From: Capronia americana | Lineage: Eukaryota; Ascomycota; Eurotiomycetes; Chaetothyriales; Herpotrichiellaceae | NCBI GenBank assembly: GCA_016110215.1 | Contig: JADWQD010000040.1 | Location: forward strand, 1 to 13,563 | Length of the DNA: 13,563 nt | Reading direction: 5' to 3' | Shown here: piece after piece, positions 1 through 10,429 of the stretch | Numbering within the stretch: position 1 is the stretch's first letter | How the letters are laid out: the number at the start of each line of letters is the position of its first letter | Notes under the pieces: generated by a model | Seen by the model: the letters and a program-made list of their open reading frames with translations, nothing else | Databases searched by the model: none | What the model was told of the DNA's origin: nothing | Made by a program: the position numbers and the translations under genes

Positions 1-1080
1 ATAATAGTTAGACTAAATATCTATTTTATTCTTTAAAATAAACTATTTATATTAAATCTAAAGATAATTTCTATATAGTATAAAGAAAAAATAGTTATTT
101 ATCTCTACTATTAGTAAATATCTCTCTATATTCCTTATTAATTACTAATATACTTATATAATTATTAATAGTTATTTTATTTACTTATTTATCGCTACTA
201 TTAAAACGCCCTTATTTATCGGAGGCTATACTATCTACTAAATTATTAATATCTACTACTAGCGGAGGGCCTATACTTATCGCCTTCTTATATAGTATTT
301 AGGATATAAACTACTTACTATTAGGACTTAACGCTCTATTATTAATATTTAACTTTAGTAAAGGGACTATATTCACCGCTTTCTTATATAGTATTTAGAA
401 TATAAACTACTTACTATTAAGACTAAACGCTCTATTATCGCCCGCCCCTACTTAGCTATTAACGGGCCTCTTAACCGCCGGAGGGCTACTTAATATACTC
501 ACCGGCCTACCCGCCTTATACGTATAATTATTCGCGAGGATCACTTTTATTAGGGCGTCGCTATAACCTAGTATCGCCACCACGCCCGCCGACTAAAGTG
601 GGTGTATATTAGGGTCGGCCTATAATACGCTCCGACGCCCGGGTCCCGTCTCTAGATATAAGTCGACTAGCGTTAGCGCCGCGCGCCCCGTCTTCTTATA
701 CGGCCGGTCCGGTGATAAGATTAGGTCTACTATTAGTACCGCCGCCCCTCGAGGGCTTTCGGTACGCCTTAATATTAATATAGCCACTTTTTTATATACT
801 TACTAGACTTAATAGGGTAGTACCCGATTACTATAAGGGGAAGGGTTATTTATATTCTAAAGCTAGAGGATAAAAGATATACTATAAAGACTATAGGATA
901 AGATAGAGGTCTAGGTATAGGGGGGAAGAGAAGTAGATAAAATAGCGGTATAGATATAAGTATTCACCTAAATTAAGGGGTAGTTATAGGGCGATAGAAC
1001 TAGCGAGCCCCTTAATAATTAACGGGTATATTCGGTATAGTAGTATAAATTACTTATCTAATATAGATAGGTATACTATA
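1..1080 (-). pseudogene. RIP-inactivated gene for a Gln-rich repeat protein, partial
   Basis: Read on the minus strand from about 1080 down to 1, one frame stays coherent for about 360 codons if TAA/TAG are taken as former Gln or Trp. Its first third (1080-780) is hydrophobic and helix-like. The middle (780-440) is rich in Gly, Arg, Ser and Pro, with stretches such as VGGRGGDTRL (near 595-565). The last third is Gln-rich and holds two copies of a 32-residue repeat. The frame is still open at base 1, so the C-terminus lies outside the window. The N-terminus is undefined because ATG has been lost; it probably lies near the duplicated block at 1078-1230. The frame was chosen because it has purine-N-pyrimidine codons and because the 96-bp repeat keeps it. 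I do not recognise the family. The order hydrophobic, basic, Gln-rich would fit a structural or gag-like protein, but no zinc knuckle is visible. Confidence 0.55.
246..440 (-). repeat. 96-bp tandem repeat, two copies, in coding frame
   Basis: The block beginning cgccttcttatatagtattt at 281 recurs at 377 with a few substitutions, an offset of 96 bp. Similarity extends back to about 246 and 342. Ninety-six is a multiple of three. On the minus strand both copies encode the same 32-residue unit, with a Gln-rich start followed by a VVYILNT-like stretch. The differences are mostly substitutions rather than indels, as expected for an in-frame protein repeat. Confidence 0.8.
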
Positions 1081-1230
1081 AATAATTATTTATAGCTATT
1101 AATAAGGTAATATTATAGTAGAAGAGTAATTACTTCGCGGAATATAATAAATAATTACTTTACCGGATATAATAAATAATTATTTATAGCTACTAATAAA
1201 GTAATATTATAGTAGAAGAGTAATTACTTT
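1078..1230. repeat. 94-bp direct duplication with palindrome
   Basis: The palindrome at 1078-1093 and the 45 bases after it recur at 1172-1187 and beyond, offset by 94 bp; the copies differ at a few positions. The block lies between the minus-strand gene to the left and the plus-strand gene to the right. In the second copy the plus strand reads palindrome, then TACTAAT, then TATTATAG, which resembles a branch site and acceptor. It may therefore be a duplicated 5' intron or leader of the plus-strand gene. No donor could be fixed. Confidence 0.7.
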
Positions 1231-4200
1231 ATAGGGCGTATAGCGGCTTTAAGACCTATAGGATTTTATTTCCGGTAAGAGACGAGACCTAAATTTACTC
1301 TAGAATAAAACTATAATAAGGACTATATAATAGCTTAACTTTACTTTATAAGCTAATTACGCTATTACTTAATATTCTAATTAATCTCGCGGGAGAGTAT
1401 AAGCGGCTAGCCTTCTAATATATTTTTCTTAGTCTAAACCTATTCCTCCTATAGGAAGTAAGGTCTAATAACGGCGTTATAATAGATAGGTCGGATTATA
1501 TACTATATCTATTCGCGACTATCTTTACTATACTAGAGAAGACCGGCGGAATAGGGGATAGGAAATAGCTAGTAATAAGTAAATAATATACACTAAAAGA
1601 GCTACTAAAAATACCGGATAATAGTGTAGTCGGCACTAAGGTAGATATAAAGGTTATTAATAGTACGCTAGTATAGAATATAAAAGTCCTTAGTATTTTA
1701 GTATTTTTATTTTTACCTATCGCCTTAATTAAAGAGGCGTCGCCGCAGCTTAACGGGCGGGTTATATAGGGAGCGGTTACTAGAGATAATATATACCGGC
1801 TCTACTATAATTATACTAAAGTACTAGACGGAGAATAGTTTAAGCCCTTCTATTACTTCCTTATAATAGTTAGGGTAGATCTCGCCCTTATCTAGCGAGG
1901 ATAATATATTAATCTAAAATTAGTGAAGAATAATATATACTATCTATTTAAGAAGCTAATTATAGATAATAATATTGTTAGTCTAGCTAAAATTACGGAC
2001 CTAACTAAGGGTGTAGTTAATAAGCTAGATATAGGCGATAAAGTTTTAAGTAAGCTCGCTATAATATAAATACCGTCCCCGGAGAATTAAGTTACCGAAA
2101 AGTATATAGTTAATAACTATAAAATAAAAGATAAGCTTAATCTAGTTAATATATAGTTTAAACTAAGTATACTTATATTAAGGTAATATATTATAGAACC
2201 CTAGTCTAAATTAGTAACGGCGTTTAGTACTAATATTATAATTATAATGGGCCTCCCGCCGACTCCACTAGAGGGCGGACTCCTATAAGAGCTAATAGCC
2301 GCTAAGGATATAGCGGAGATATTATAAAAATATAGTTATTATCTTTATTTACTTCTATATTATAAGCTCTTAATTAGACTATATATAGAGATACTTAAAC
2401 CCGGTTATAAATTTATCGGCACTATACTAAAGGAAGTTAAGGTAAATATAAGTCTAGACGGGCTATATATATAACGGACTATTAATAAGAATAATCTTAA
2501 AATAATTATATAGCTCCGGAGAGAGTTAGTTAAGAAGAGTGAGAAAGAGGGGCTATATAATCCGATATTCTTTATAGATCCTAAATAACTTTTATTATAA
2601 GTCGTGAAGGGAATAGTATACCCGCCGCTTACTTATATAGTAAATATTATATACTATATTAAGTAAATAATAACGGCTATTAAGAGAGTTCTAAATACCG
2701 CGGAGAATAAGTAAATTAAGGGCTAATTCTTCTAGGGCGTCGTTCTTAAAAAGTATTAGTTTTATAGCGTCCTAAACCTCTTTTACTAAGCTATAGAATT
2801 ATAAGTAAATTAGTCCCCCGACGCGGAGACGAGACTATTAAGGAGTAATACTAGTTAAGATATACGCGTCGTATAGTATATTTTAGGTGTAGTATTACTA
2901 GCTAGATCCGTTAACGGGCGGAGGTCACTAATTATATATCTCGCGGATATAGTATTTAAGGTAATATCGGCGCTAGAGGTAGACCTAAGGCTCTTAGTTA
3001 AGCCCGACCGCTTAATAGTAAAGGAGGGCCGCTAAAGGATAGATCTCTTTACTAATATCGATATAGAGGCGCTTATAGTAGATAAAATCTCGGTTAAATA
3101 TCTGGTTAAGATATAGCTAAAAGTCCTCTATAGTGTAGTAGAGGGTTAGGCGGGTCGGAGAAGTCTTAAATTAAAGCTTAGTGCCTTTAGCTAAGAAGAA
3201 GAGTTAAGGTTCTTAAAAGTCCTAAAGACTAGGTATATCAATATAGTTAAGAATAGCGGCCTAAATATCGGCTAGGTACTCGGGCTAAAGATAGTAGCTA
3301 ATACTTTATTAACTTATATAACTACCGGTCTTAACCTTTTAATCCTTTACTTAATACACCTATAAAATAGCGAGGGCCTAACGGTAGCTCACTATTAGGT
3401 GCTAGGATATATATACCGGTACATTCTAATAGACGGCGGGATAGAACACCTAGTTAAGCCACTAGGTGAGTTGCTCTCGGGTAAGCGCGTTAAACTTACC
3501 GTTATCTTATAGAGTAGGGAGATAAGGAAAGAGGATATATATAGTTACTTTAAAGGCATCTACTAGCCGGCCGAGGAGAAAATAGAGGATATTACGGAGA
3601 AGAGTTATTATATAGCGGGGAATATTATTAGGATCCTCGCCGTTATAAAAGACGTTAGATTTAATATATATATCGGTAGTAATATTCTACTTAATCTATA
3701 CGGCCGGTTAGTACTAGATACCTTACCGGGCGATATATAGTGAACTAGTAAATCCGAGGAAACTATTAATATTAAAGGCGACGTTAAGGATAGCCTCTTA
3801 TATCTCCTTAGTATAGAGGTATATATATAGGGGATAATATTAACGACGCTAGCCGCGCTAGGTACTATAGAATTTCGCCCGCTACTAGTTAAGTTAAGGT
3901 ATCTTCCGATAGTATAGTTACTCAGGTTTTAGAATCTCCTTTAACTTAAGGACCGATGGGAAGTTATTATTTATAAAGAGGTCGGCTAAGGGTGTATAAT
4001 TAATACTAGGGTTATTTATATAACGGCTATACTACTTAATATAGATAGTAACTAAGTAGCTATTAAAACCGCCTTAGAGCTACTAGTATAGCCGGGTTAT
4101 AGTATAGTTAAGATCGCGAGCGGCCTATACCTTAAGGTTATTAGGTATAGGAGACTAGTGTAATTATTCCGACTCGAATTCCCCCCTAGATATTTCTACT

Positions 4201-5326
4201 CTATTACTAGGGTAAGGAGACCCGGGGAGAGGGGTACCGTCTAAAGAAGGTATCTCTAGAAGTAGAGCTAAGGTAGGAGGATTAGGTGTAGCCGTATATT
4301 TAGATAGAGGGGACGGTTAATAAGGGGGGACGGATAGACTTTAACTATCGTAAGACGGTGGTGTATTAGCTAGACGGCTTAAGCGACTAGCGGCGGAGGC
4401 GGTGCGTAAAGGTGAATATAAAGGGCCTAATTAGAAGTAACTAGGCCCCGGGCGAGCGCGAACCTAACTATAAATATTACTATAGCGGAAGGGTATAGAA
4501 GGAGGTCGAAGAGTAGAGGGGAGGATAGATAATAAAGTGGCCTCTAAGACTAAAGGCGCGGGCGATAGCTGAGAGGATAGCGCGAGATTATTAATTAACT
4601 ACCTAATAATAGGCGAGGGTATAAGGATAGAATTACCGTCGGCTAGATTATTATTATATAGAGTATAGTACTTATTAATCTTAATAGATTATTACTATCC
4701 TTACGCGTTAAGTATATTAATAGAGAGAGTTACGCCTTAGACGCGTAGTCTAACGGCGGGTCGTATAGGCGGAGACTGCTCGGTCTTAAGACCGAACTTA
4801 ATAATCGCCTCGCCTTACTATAATTATATATAGGTAAACGGTATAGTACTTGACTATTAGTTATATCGCCGCTTATTAAAGGCCCTTTAGCGGAGACGGG
4901 CCTACTCCCGGTGATAATTAGTAGTATTATCTTAACTTATAAGCTAAGGATGACTACACTTATTAAATACTATCGGGGAGATAGTCTAGAGACCGGGCGG
5001 TCTTAAGATGTATAGTTAGTTATATAGTAGTGCGGTATTCCTAGTTACTAGTTATATATAACTAAATAAAAGGTATATATAAGATTATACCTAATATAAA
5101 ATTAACCTTACTAAGAACCGACTTAATAAGTAATTAGTAGAAAGAAGGTAAGTAGTATATAGAGGTTTTAGGGGTTAATAAATAATTATTTATAGAGCTA
5201 AAGCTATAGAATAATATAATTTTTCTTAAAGAAATAGAATTTATTTACTTAAACTACTATTAGCTTAATATAAGAAGTAATAGCCGGTATATCTCTACTT
5301 ACACCGCCTATTACCCGATATAATAG
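1209..5326 (+). pseudogene. RIP-inactivated long gene, unknown product
   Basis: Plus-strand frame starting at 1209 (ATA GTA GAA GAG, probably a former ATG). It stays open for about 1,313 codons to 5147 if TAA/TAG are read as Gln/Trp, at roughly one such codon per 20. It then continues through an intron (5148-5209) for about 39 codons, to stop-like codons at 5321-5326. The reverse strand in the same register has up to one stop in four codons, which supports the plus strand. The inferred protein is Leu/Ile-rich and mostly helix-like, with charged segments (for example 2940-3120 and 3540-3720). An Arg/Gly/Gln-rich part lies at about 4200-4600, where the neighbouring frame reads equally well, so an indel or unrecognised intron may lie there. 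In-frame TGA codons at 3741, 4413 and 4851 are not explained by CpA mutation. No RT, integrase, helicase or DDE motif could be recognised. Function unknown. Confidence 0.6.
5148..5209 (+). other. Spliceosomal intron with palindrome, plus strand
   Basis: 62 nt: GTAAGT donor at 5148, palindrome at 5178-5193, GCTAAAG as a weak branch site, TATAG acceptor ending at 5209. It follows AGAAAGAAG and leads into a frame with few stops (5210-5326). It shows that the palindrome also occurs in introns of plus-strand genes. Confidence 0.65.
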
Positions 5327-5353
5327 CGAAAGCTTACTACTTTATAACGCTTA

Positions 5354-5560
5354 TATATATATTAAGAGGCTTAATAAAAGAGAAAATAACTTACCTACTT
5401 TACTTAGTAGGGTTATAGCCTAATATATATCGAGAGACTTAACTAAAGAGAAAATAACTTACTTACTATACTTAGTAGGGTTATAGCCTAATATATATTA
5501 AGAGGCTTAATAAAAGAGAAAATAACTTATCTACTTACCTTAGTAGAGTTATAGCCGAAT
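5354..5560. repeat. 68-bp tandem repeat, three copies
   Basis: The unit containing agagaaaataactta recurs with a 68-bp period (marker bases at 5370, 5438 and 5506). Copies differ by scattered substitutions. The array sits between the 3' ends of the two convergent long genes. Read on the minus strand, each unit contains CCCTACTAAG, then a GTAAGT-like donor, a pyrimidine-rich stretch, TTAAT, and in two of the three an ATATATTAG acceptor-like end. Each unit therefore resembles a short exon plus a short intron. Sixty-eight is not a multiple of three, so this is not a simple protein repeat. Confidence 0.8.
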
Positions 5561-5916
5561 ATAACGATAATACCTACTATACCGTAACGCCTATATATAT
5601 TTAATAAACCACCACTAACCTTTTTCTTATATTACCTCTACTTCTTAGCGCGCTTATTCCCCTTTAATACACTACCTATAGCCTTTTATTTCTTTTTACT
5701 CTTTAGTGTTAACTATAAAGCGGCCTTAGGGGCCTTATAGTTAGAGTCGCCCTTAAAGGAAAATATCAATAGGTGATTTAGTATAGGGGGAGGGGGGAGT
5801 TAAGTAAGGAGTTATTTAGGGGCCGCGTTAGGGGAAAGATTAATATTTAATTCTTATAGTCTCGTGACACTATAGTTAACGATAGTCTACACCTTATTCT
5901 TAATAGTATCTATATC

Positions 5917-5982
5917 CTACGCCGGGTCGCGATAGTTAAATTTAATAATAAATAAATATTTATACTTAGTAGGGGTACTTAC
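5917..5982 (-). other. Intron 10 of the 11-exon gene
   Basis: 66 nt: GTAAGT donor at 5982, palindrome variant at 5948-5963, TTTAAC branch-like site, GTAG acceptor ending at 5917. The frame is also open through it, so it could be coding. The perfect donor and the palindrome, which otherwise sits in introns, favour an intron. Confidence 0.5.
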
Positions 5983-6294
5983 TAAGGTTACGGTTTTAAG
6001 GCCGGTGCCTTTTAAAAGGGCGTCGTTATTATTTAAGTTATTAAGTTTCTAGGGTCGGTTATCTTTCTTTATCTTCTCTCTTAAGCGGTCTAAGATAATT
6101 TAATAGTCTTAAAGGATATATAGGCCTATATATACTTCTTTAGTATAGATAGCTTATCTAATCATATTTACTATTCTCTCTCTATAATAATAGGGGGCTC
6201 GGTCGATATAAATACTATATATCTATATAAAACTAAGCTTTAATATAAAGCGGCTTATAGCTAAATCTAGGTCTATAAGCTTTAACGCGCGCTT

Positions 6295-6362
6295 CTATAG
6301 TATACTAGTTAATAATAATATATAAGTAGGGCGAAAGAGACTTAATAATAATATATAAATAC
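6295..6362 (-). other. Intron 9 of the 11-exon gene, without palindrome
   Basis: 68 nt: GTATTT donor at 6362, TTAACTAG branch-like site, CTATAG acceptor ending at 6295. It is needed to join the frame before 6363 to the frame after 6294, both phase 0. It lacks the palindrome, but carries a direct repeat, ttatatattattattaa, twice. Confidence 0.55.
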
Positions 6363-6539
6363 TTCTAGCTTATTCTTAAACGGTACTATAACGCCTATAA
6401 AGTACTTATAGTTAAGGATACTTATTATTAACTATAATAGTTGCTTAAGCGGCGCGTAGAAAAAGTAGTCGCGGTATACCTATTAATCGAGTTATATAAG
6501 AGCCTAATAGAAGCGCTTTTTATTAAAGTTAACTTTCGC

Positions 6540-6590
6540 CTAAATAATAATTATTAGAGCGAAAAGTATAATATAAATAAATATTTATAC
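6540..6590 (-). other. Intron 8 of the 11-exon gene
   Basis: 51 nt: GTATAA donor at 6590, palindrome variant at 6573-6588 immediately after the donor, CTCTAAT branch-like site, TTTAG acceptor ending at 6540. It falls between codons (phase 0), joining EAK to AKVNF. This is the only intron where the palindrome abuts the donor. Confidence 0.55.
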
Positions 6591-7340
6591 CTTAGCCTCT
6601 TTAAAGTCCTATATATTATCCTTTAATAAGTAATATAGGCTCTAGAAGAATTAAATAATAGTATATTTATCTTTCTTTTCCTTAGTGTCTTCCTTATCGC
6701 CGGTCTTATTATTATTAAATTAGTCGGCTATAAGGTCGGGAAGTCTATTATTATTAACTATAGCTAGGGACGAAAAATACCCCTATTAAATTAAGATAAT
6801 AAGGTCTTTATTTCTCCGCGATTTATCGGCGTTAACTAGCTCGGTCTAGGTGGGATTTATAAAGTAGAGAATATAATATACTAGTTAATAAAGAATCTTT
6901 TTATTCTTACTATAGTGTATAAGTATATTATAGTATTAAGGGATTTAGTAGCGCGACTTATATAAAATAGTATATAATTCTATAAGTTTTTTATAGTTTA
7001 AATTATAATAAAATTCCGGTCGCCGATATTTAAAGAATATAGTCCCGTTATTAGAAGTATTAGCCGGCTGAAATACCCCTTAGTACTATAAGTTTTCCGC
7101 TTTATTAATAAACTAATTAGACTTTATAGGAAATTACTTATTATAGTCGTTAATAGGGTAAGGGAAGAAGAGGATATATAGGGAATTAATATTATCTTTA
7201 GGAACTCTAACTTAGGCTAATAGGTCTAGATCTTTAGTAAGTATAACGCTAGTATATAGGCCGAGGGCTCTCATAATAGTTTTTAATATCAACTTAATAA
7301 TAGCTAACTAAAACTAATATAGATATAGTTAGCACTTAGT

Positions 7341-7393
7341 CTATATACTACTATAGAGTTAAATAATTATTTATTAGAGGAGAATAGCCCTAC
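7341..7393 (-). other. Intron 7 of the 11-exon gene
   Basis: 53 nt: GTAGGG donor at 7393, palindrome core at 7360-7373, TTTAACT overlapping its end as a branch-like site, TATAG acceptor ending at 7341. Phase 0; without it the frame runs into several stops. Confidence 0.6.
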
Positions 7394-7765
7394 CTTATCT
7401 ATACGGAAACTAGCCGCCTATATAAACTAGTATATATAAAACATCGCGCGCCTAAAATTAAACTTATACTAGTAGTTCACTAATTCTCACTAGGCGGAAT
7501 TAGCGAGAAGTATATAGTATCGCTTAGAGTTTATAGGTGCTTAGGCGAGGTGCTTAGTATAGAAGAATTAGAATCGCTTATTAACGTTAGGGACACTATC
7601 TTTATTTATATTCTCTTTCTCTTCCCGCTCCTATTATAGGCGGAGGTTATAGAGGTGTAAATAGTAGTCACCCTTAGAGTCTACCCGGGTAATATCGCGC
7701 TTATTTACGCGTACTATAGTATAGAACTCTAGAGGGACCTTCTTATAATCGACTAAGTTAACGAC

Positions 7766-7833
7766 CTACGTCGCTATTTATTAAAAGTTAGTATAAATAA
7801 TTATTTATTATCTAAATACAGCGCGCTACTTAC
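7766..7833 (-). other. Intron 6 of the 11-exon gene
   Basis: 68 nt: GTAAGT donor at 7833, palindrome at 7793-7808, perfect TACTAAC branch site directly after it, GTAG acceptor ending at 7766. Phase 0. An earlier AG (AAATAG) would break the frame. This is one of the best-formed introns in the window. Confidence 0.75.
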
Positions 7834-8235
7834 CTTAATAGTCTTTAGGGTTAAACTTAATATATTACTTAAGGTATATATTTCTATACACGCCTATTAG
7901 TAATAGGAACTATAGTTAAGCTATAGTCTATATTTTAGGGTGGGGTCCTATAGTAGAATAGGGACTTCTTTTAGTATATCGACTAGGGTAGACTTATACT
8001 TTTAATATAAAGCCTATAGTTAGTTAATAGTAGGGGCTTATAGGATTATTTTAGCGCTAGCCTATTCGCTTATTACTTTAGCGGTGTATTTAATACTAGT
8101 CTAGAGGTTAGACTAGTATATAGACGCCGTTATATAATACGCGCTATTAAGACGGAAGACCTACTTCTTTATAGATCTCTTAAGTTCCTAAATATAGGAA
8201 GAGATAAGGGGCCGCTGCTCTTCTAGACCACCGAT

Positions 8236-8287
8236 CTATATAGAAGTTAGGTATAAATAATTATTTATAGACTAAAGGCCGACTTAC
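8236..8287 (-). other. Intron 5 of the 11-exon gene
   Basis: 52 nt: GTAAGT donor at 8287, palindrome at 8253-8268, CTAAC branch site, TATAG acceptor ending at 8236. Phase 0. Confidence 0.75.
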
Positions 8288-8646
8288 GGTCTACACGGTA
8301 TTAAAATATAGTACCTATATTAAGGTAATAGCTATAGTATTTTCTTAAATTATTATTAGTATCGGGTCTTTATTAACTATATTATTAGTTAGATTAAGGT
8401 TAATAATATCTATTAGCCCGGGATTAGCGACGCTATTTATTTAGTGTATTTAGATGGCGGCCTTAAGAATATTATATTCTATATCCGGAGGCTTACTCTA
8501 GTCCTCTTTAATAACCGCGTTAATTAATTAGTACTATTTTATTGACCCGACACCGGTTTATTAAATTATCTTCTTTATTACTAAGGTAACGGACTCGGGT
8601 ATAGAAATAGTAGTTATATCTCCGTTATCTTTTAAGTAGAGATTAA

Positions 8647-8702
8647 CTAATATATATTAGTATAAATAATTATTTATATAGCGCCGGCGCCGAATCGCTT
8701 AC
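8647..8702 (-). other. Intron 4 of the 11-exon gene
   Basis: 56 nt: GTAAGC donor at 8702, palindrome at 8662-8677, TACTAAT branch site, TTAG acceptor ending at 8647. Phase 1 on both sides, which restores the frame. Confidence 0.75.
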
Positions 8703-8921
8703 TATAGGTGGGAGGTATCTCGGCGTGATTAATCGGTTTAAGGAGGGCCGAAATATCTCTCACTAATACTGAACTTAGATATAGGCGCTTATATATATTA
8801 AAGTAGGCTTACCAGCTAACTTCTTCACCCTTAAGTACTAGCTCTAGGTATTCTTTATATAGGTCGGGTGTAAGATAAGCGAGGGCCCTATATCGCACTA
8901 GGTCGTTATTAGCGTCGGGTT

Positions 8922-8981
8922 CTATAATATATTAGTATAAATATTTATTTATTTACTACTAGGAGGTTTATAGGTCCCTAC
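8922..8981 (-). other. Intron 3 of the 11-exon gene
   Basis: 60 nt: GTAGGG donor at 8981, palindrome variant at 8937-8952, TACTAAT branch site, TATAG acceptor ending at 8922. Phase 1. A second possible donor (GTAAAT) lies nearer the palindrome but breaks the frame. Confidence 0.65.
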
Positions 8982-9593
8982 TATAGGCTGCCTTAGTAGT
9001 CTATATATATTAAAGCGCTTCTTTAACGGTATCGCTAAGTATACTATATACTCTTATCTAAGTATAAGCGAATACTATATTTATAGTAGTCTTAAGGTGT
9101 AATAAGCCTAGCTTATATTAGCGAGTAGAGATAAAAGCGATTAGGTCTTTCTTAGTCTAGACGTCCGCGTCTTTTTCTAGTATATCTTTAATTATATATA
9201 TAAGATCTTTAGCCTTTATAGTAATAGCGAGGCTATTACCGCACTAATACCGGAGGTCTAAGGCGAATTTCGGGGGTAGCCCGCGCACCACCTTTAGGCG
9301 ATATCCTATAGGAGTATTATTATTTAAGGTGATATATATAGCGCGTAATACCTTAAGGTCTTTAGGGTCGGTAGATTTTATTTTTTTTTAAAGTTTCTAT
9401 AGATTAAAGTATATCCGAAGAATATTAAACTTATTATTAAGTATATATCTAGCCTTAAAGATAATTTTATTAAAGAAATAATATAGGATAATAAAATATA
9501 CTACTTATAGCGTATAGTATATAGTAAATTATAGAAGTTTTAACTTAATCTTACCTTTATTAGGTATACTATATATAAAGGTAATAATTTCTA

Positions 9594-9654
9594 CTTTATA
9601 TATTAATATAAATATTTATTTATTTTTTATAATATAAAAGATTTATATCTATAC
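9594..9654 (-). other. Intron 2 of the 11-exon gene
   Basis: 61 nt: GTATAG donor at 9654, palindrome variant at 9608-9623, ATTAAT branch-like site, AAAG acceptor ending at 9594. Phase 1; joins two frames that are otherwise shifted. Confidence 0.65.
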
Positions 9655-10371
9655 CTAGTTTATATATCTATATAGGTAAATATAACTTTACTATTTTTTA
9701 TCGGATAACTTTAACCTTTTTAGGGGAGGTTTTATTAGCTCTAGAATTAGGTAATCTAGGCTTAATCACCGATAGAGGAGGTATCTTCTCCATACACTAC
9801 ACTATAGCTTTATTTAAAGTTATAGCTATAATACTATAAGGGATATCCTAGCCGCGGCTAAGTAACTTATTCTCTTACTTAATAAGGCGTATTACTTATA
9901 ATTCTATATTACGCAACTTAAGAAAGGAGAAGAGCTTATTTCGATAGTCTTACTTTATCCTAGTTTTAGTGACTTATTCGGCTAGGTTATATACTTCAGT
10001 AAGGGCCGGATTTACTATTAAGCACTAAGTATAGAGATTATTAATTAGCTTTACCGATAGCTTTAGTACCTTAAAGAATATATAGTAGTATTTAAGTTTT
10101 AAATCCAGCTATATAATTAGGAAGCTTTATTCTATCGCTTATAAACCGCGGACCTTTTCTAGAAGTATTATCTAGCGCTATTAGATATAAGAAAAGAACC
10201 TTAGTATAGTCTTTAGTATATTTTCTATAAGTCTTACTTTAAAGATAACTTTATTTATAAAGTATAGGGCTATAATTATCTCTTTAGCTTACTATATATA
10301 GTAGGCTATATATAATAGAAGTTTAATTCTATACTTAATATTATTATATTTAAAGAGGTAAGTTTAGATAT

Positions 10372-10429
10372 CTATATAAAATATTAATATAAATAATTAT
10401 TTATACTTTAGAATAAAATAGATACTTAC
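10372..10429 (-). other. Intron 1 of the 11-exon gene
   Basis: 58 nt: GTAAGT donor at 10429, palindrome at 10389-10404, ATTAAT branch-like site, TATAG acceptor ending at 10372. Phase 1. Confidence 0.7.

Noticed and set aside
1500..1860. Alternative coding reading of this stretch on the minus strand
   Set aside because: It looks protein-like locally but has about 13 stop-like codons in 120, against 5 for the plus frame, and gets much worse further along.
2247..2249. Intact ATG on the plus strand followed by 13 codons before a stop-like TAA
   Set aside because: The frame is equally coherent far upstream (to 1209) and beyond the TAA, so it is not a start or a small gene.
1209..5326. Assignment to a named transposon family (LINE, gypsy, DDE transposase) or a telomere-linked helicase
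   Set aside because: No catalytic motif could be read with confidence through the mutated codons, so naming a family would be a guess.
5354..5560. CRISPR array
   Set aside because: The units are contiguous with no unique spacers, and the sequence is of eukaryotic type.
8769..8812. Additional 44-nt intron with GTAAGC donor and CAG acceptor on the minus strand
   Set aside because: The frame reads straight through with a single Gln-type stop and joins both flanking exons without splicing.
9791..9793. Intact ATG (minus strand) as the start of the long minus-strand gene
   Set aside because: The same frame continues coherently for about 190 codons upstream and through a well-formed intron (10429-10372), so it is more likely an internal Met that escaped mutation.
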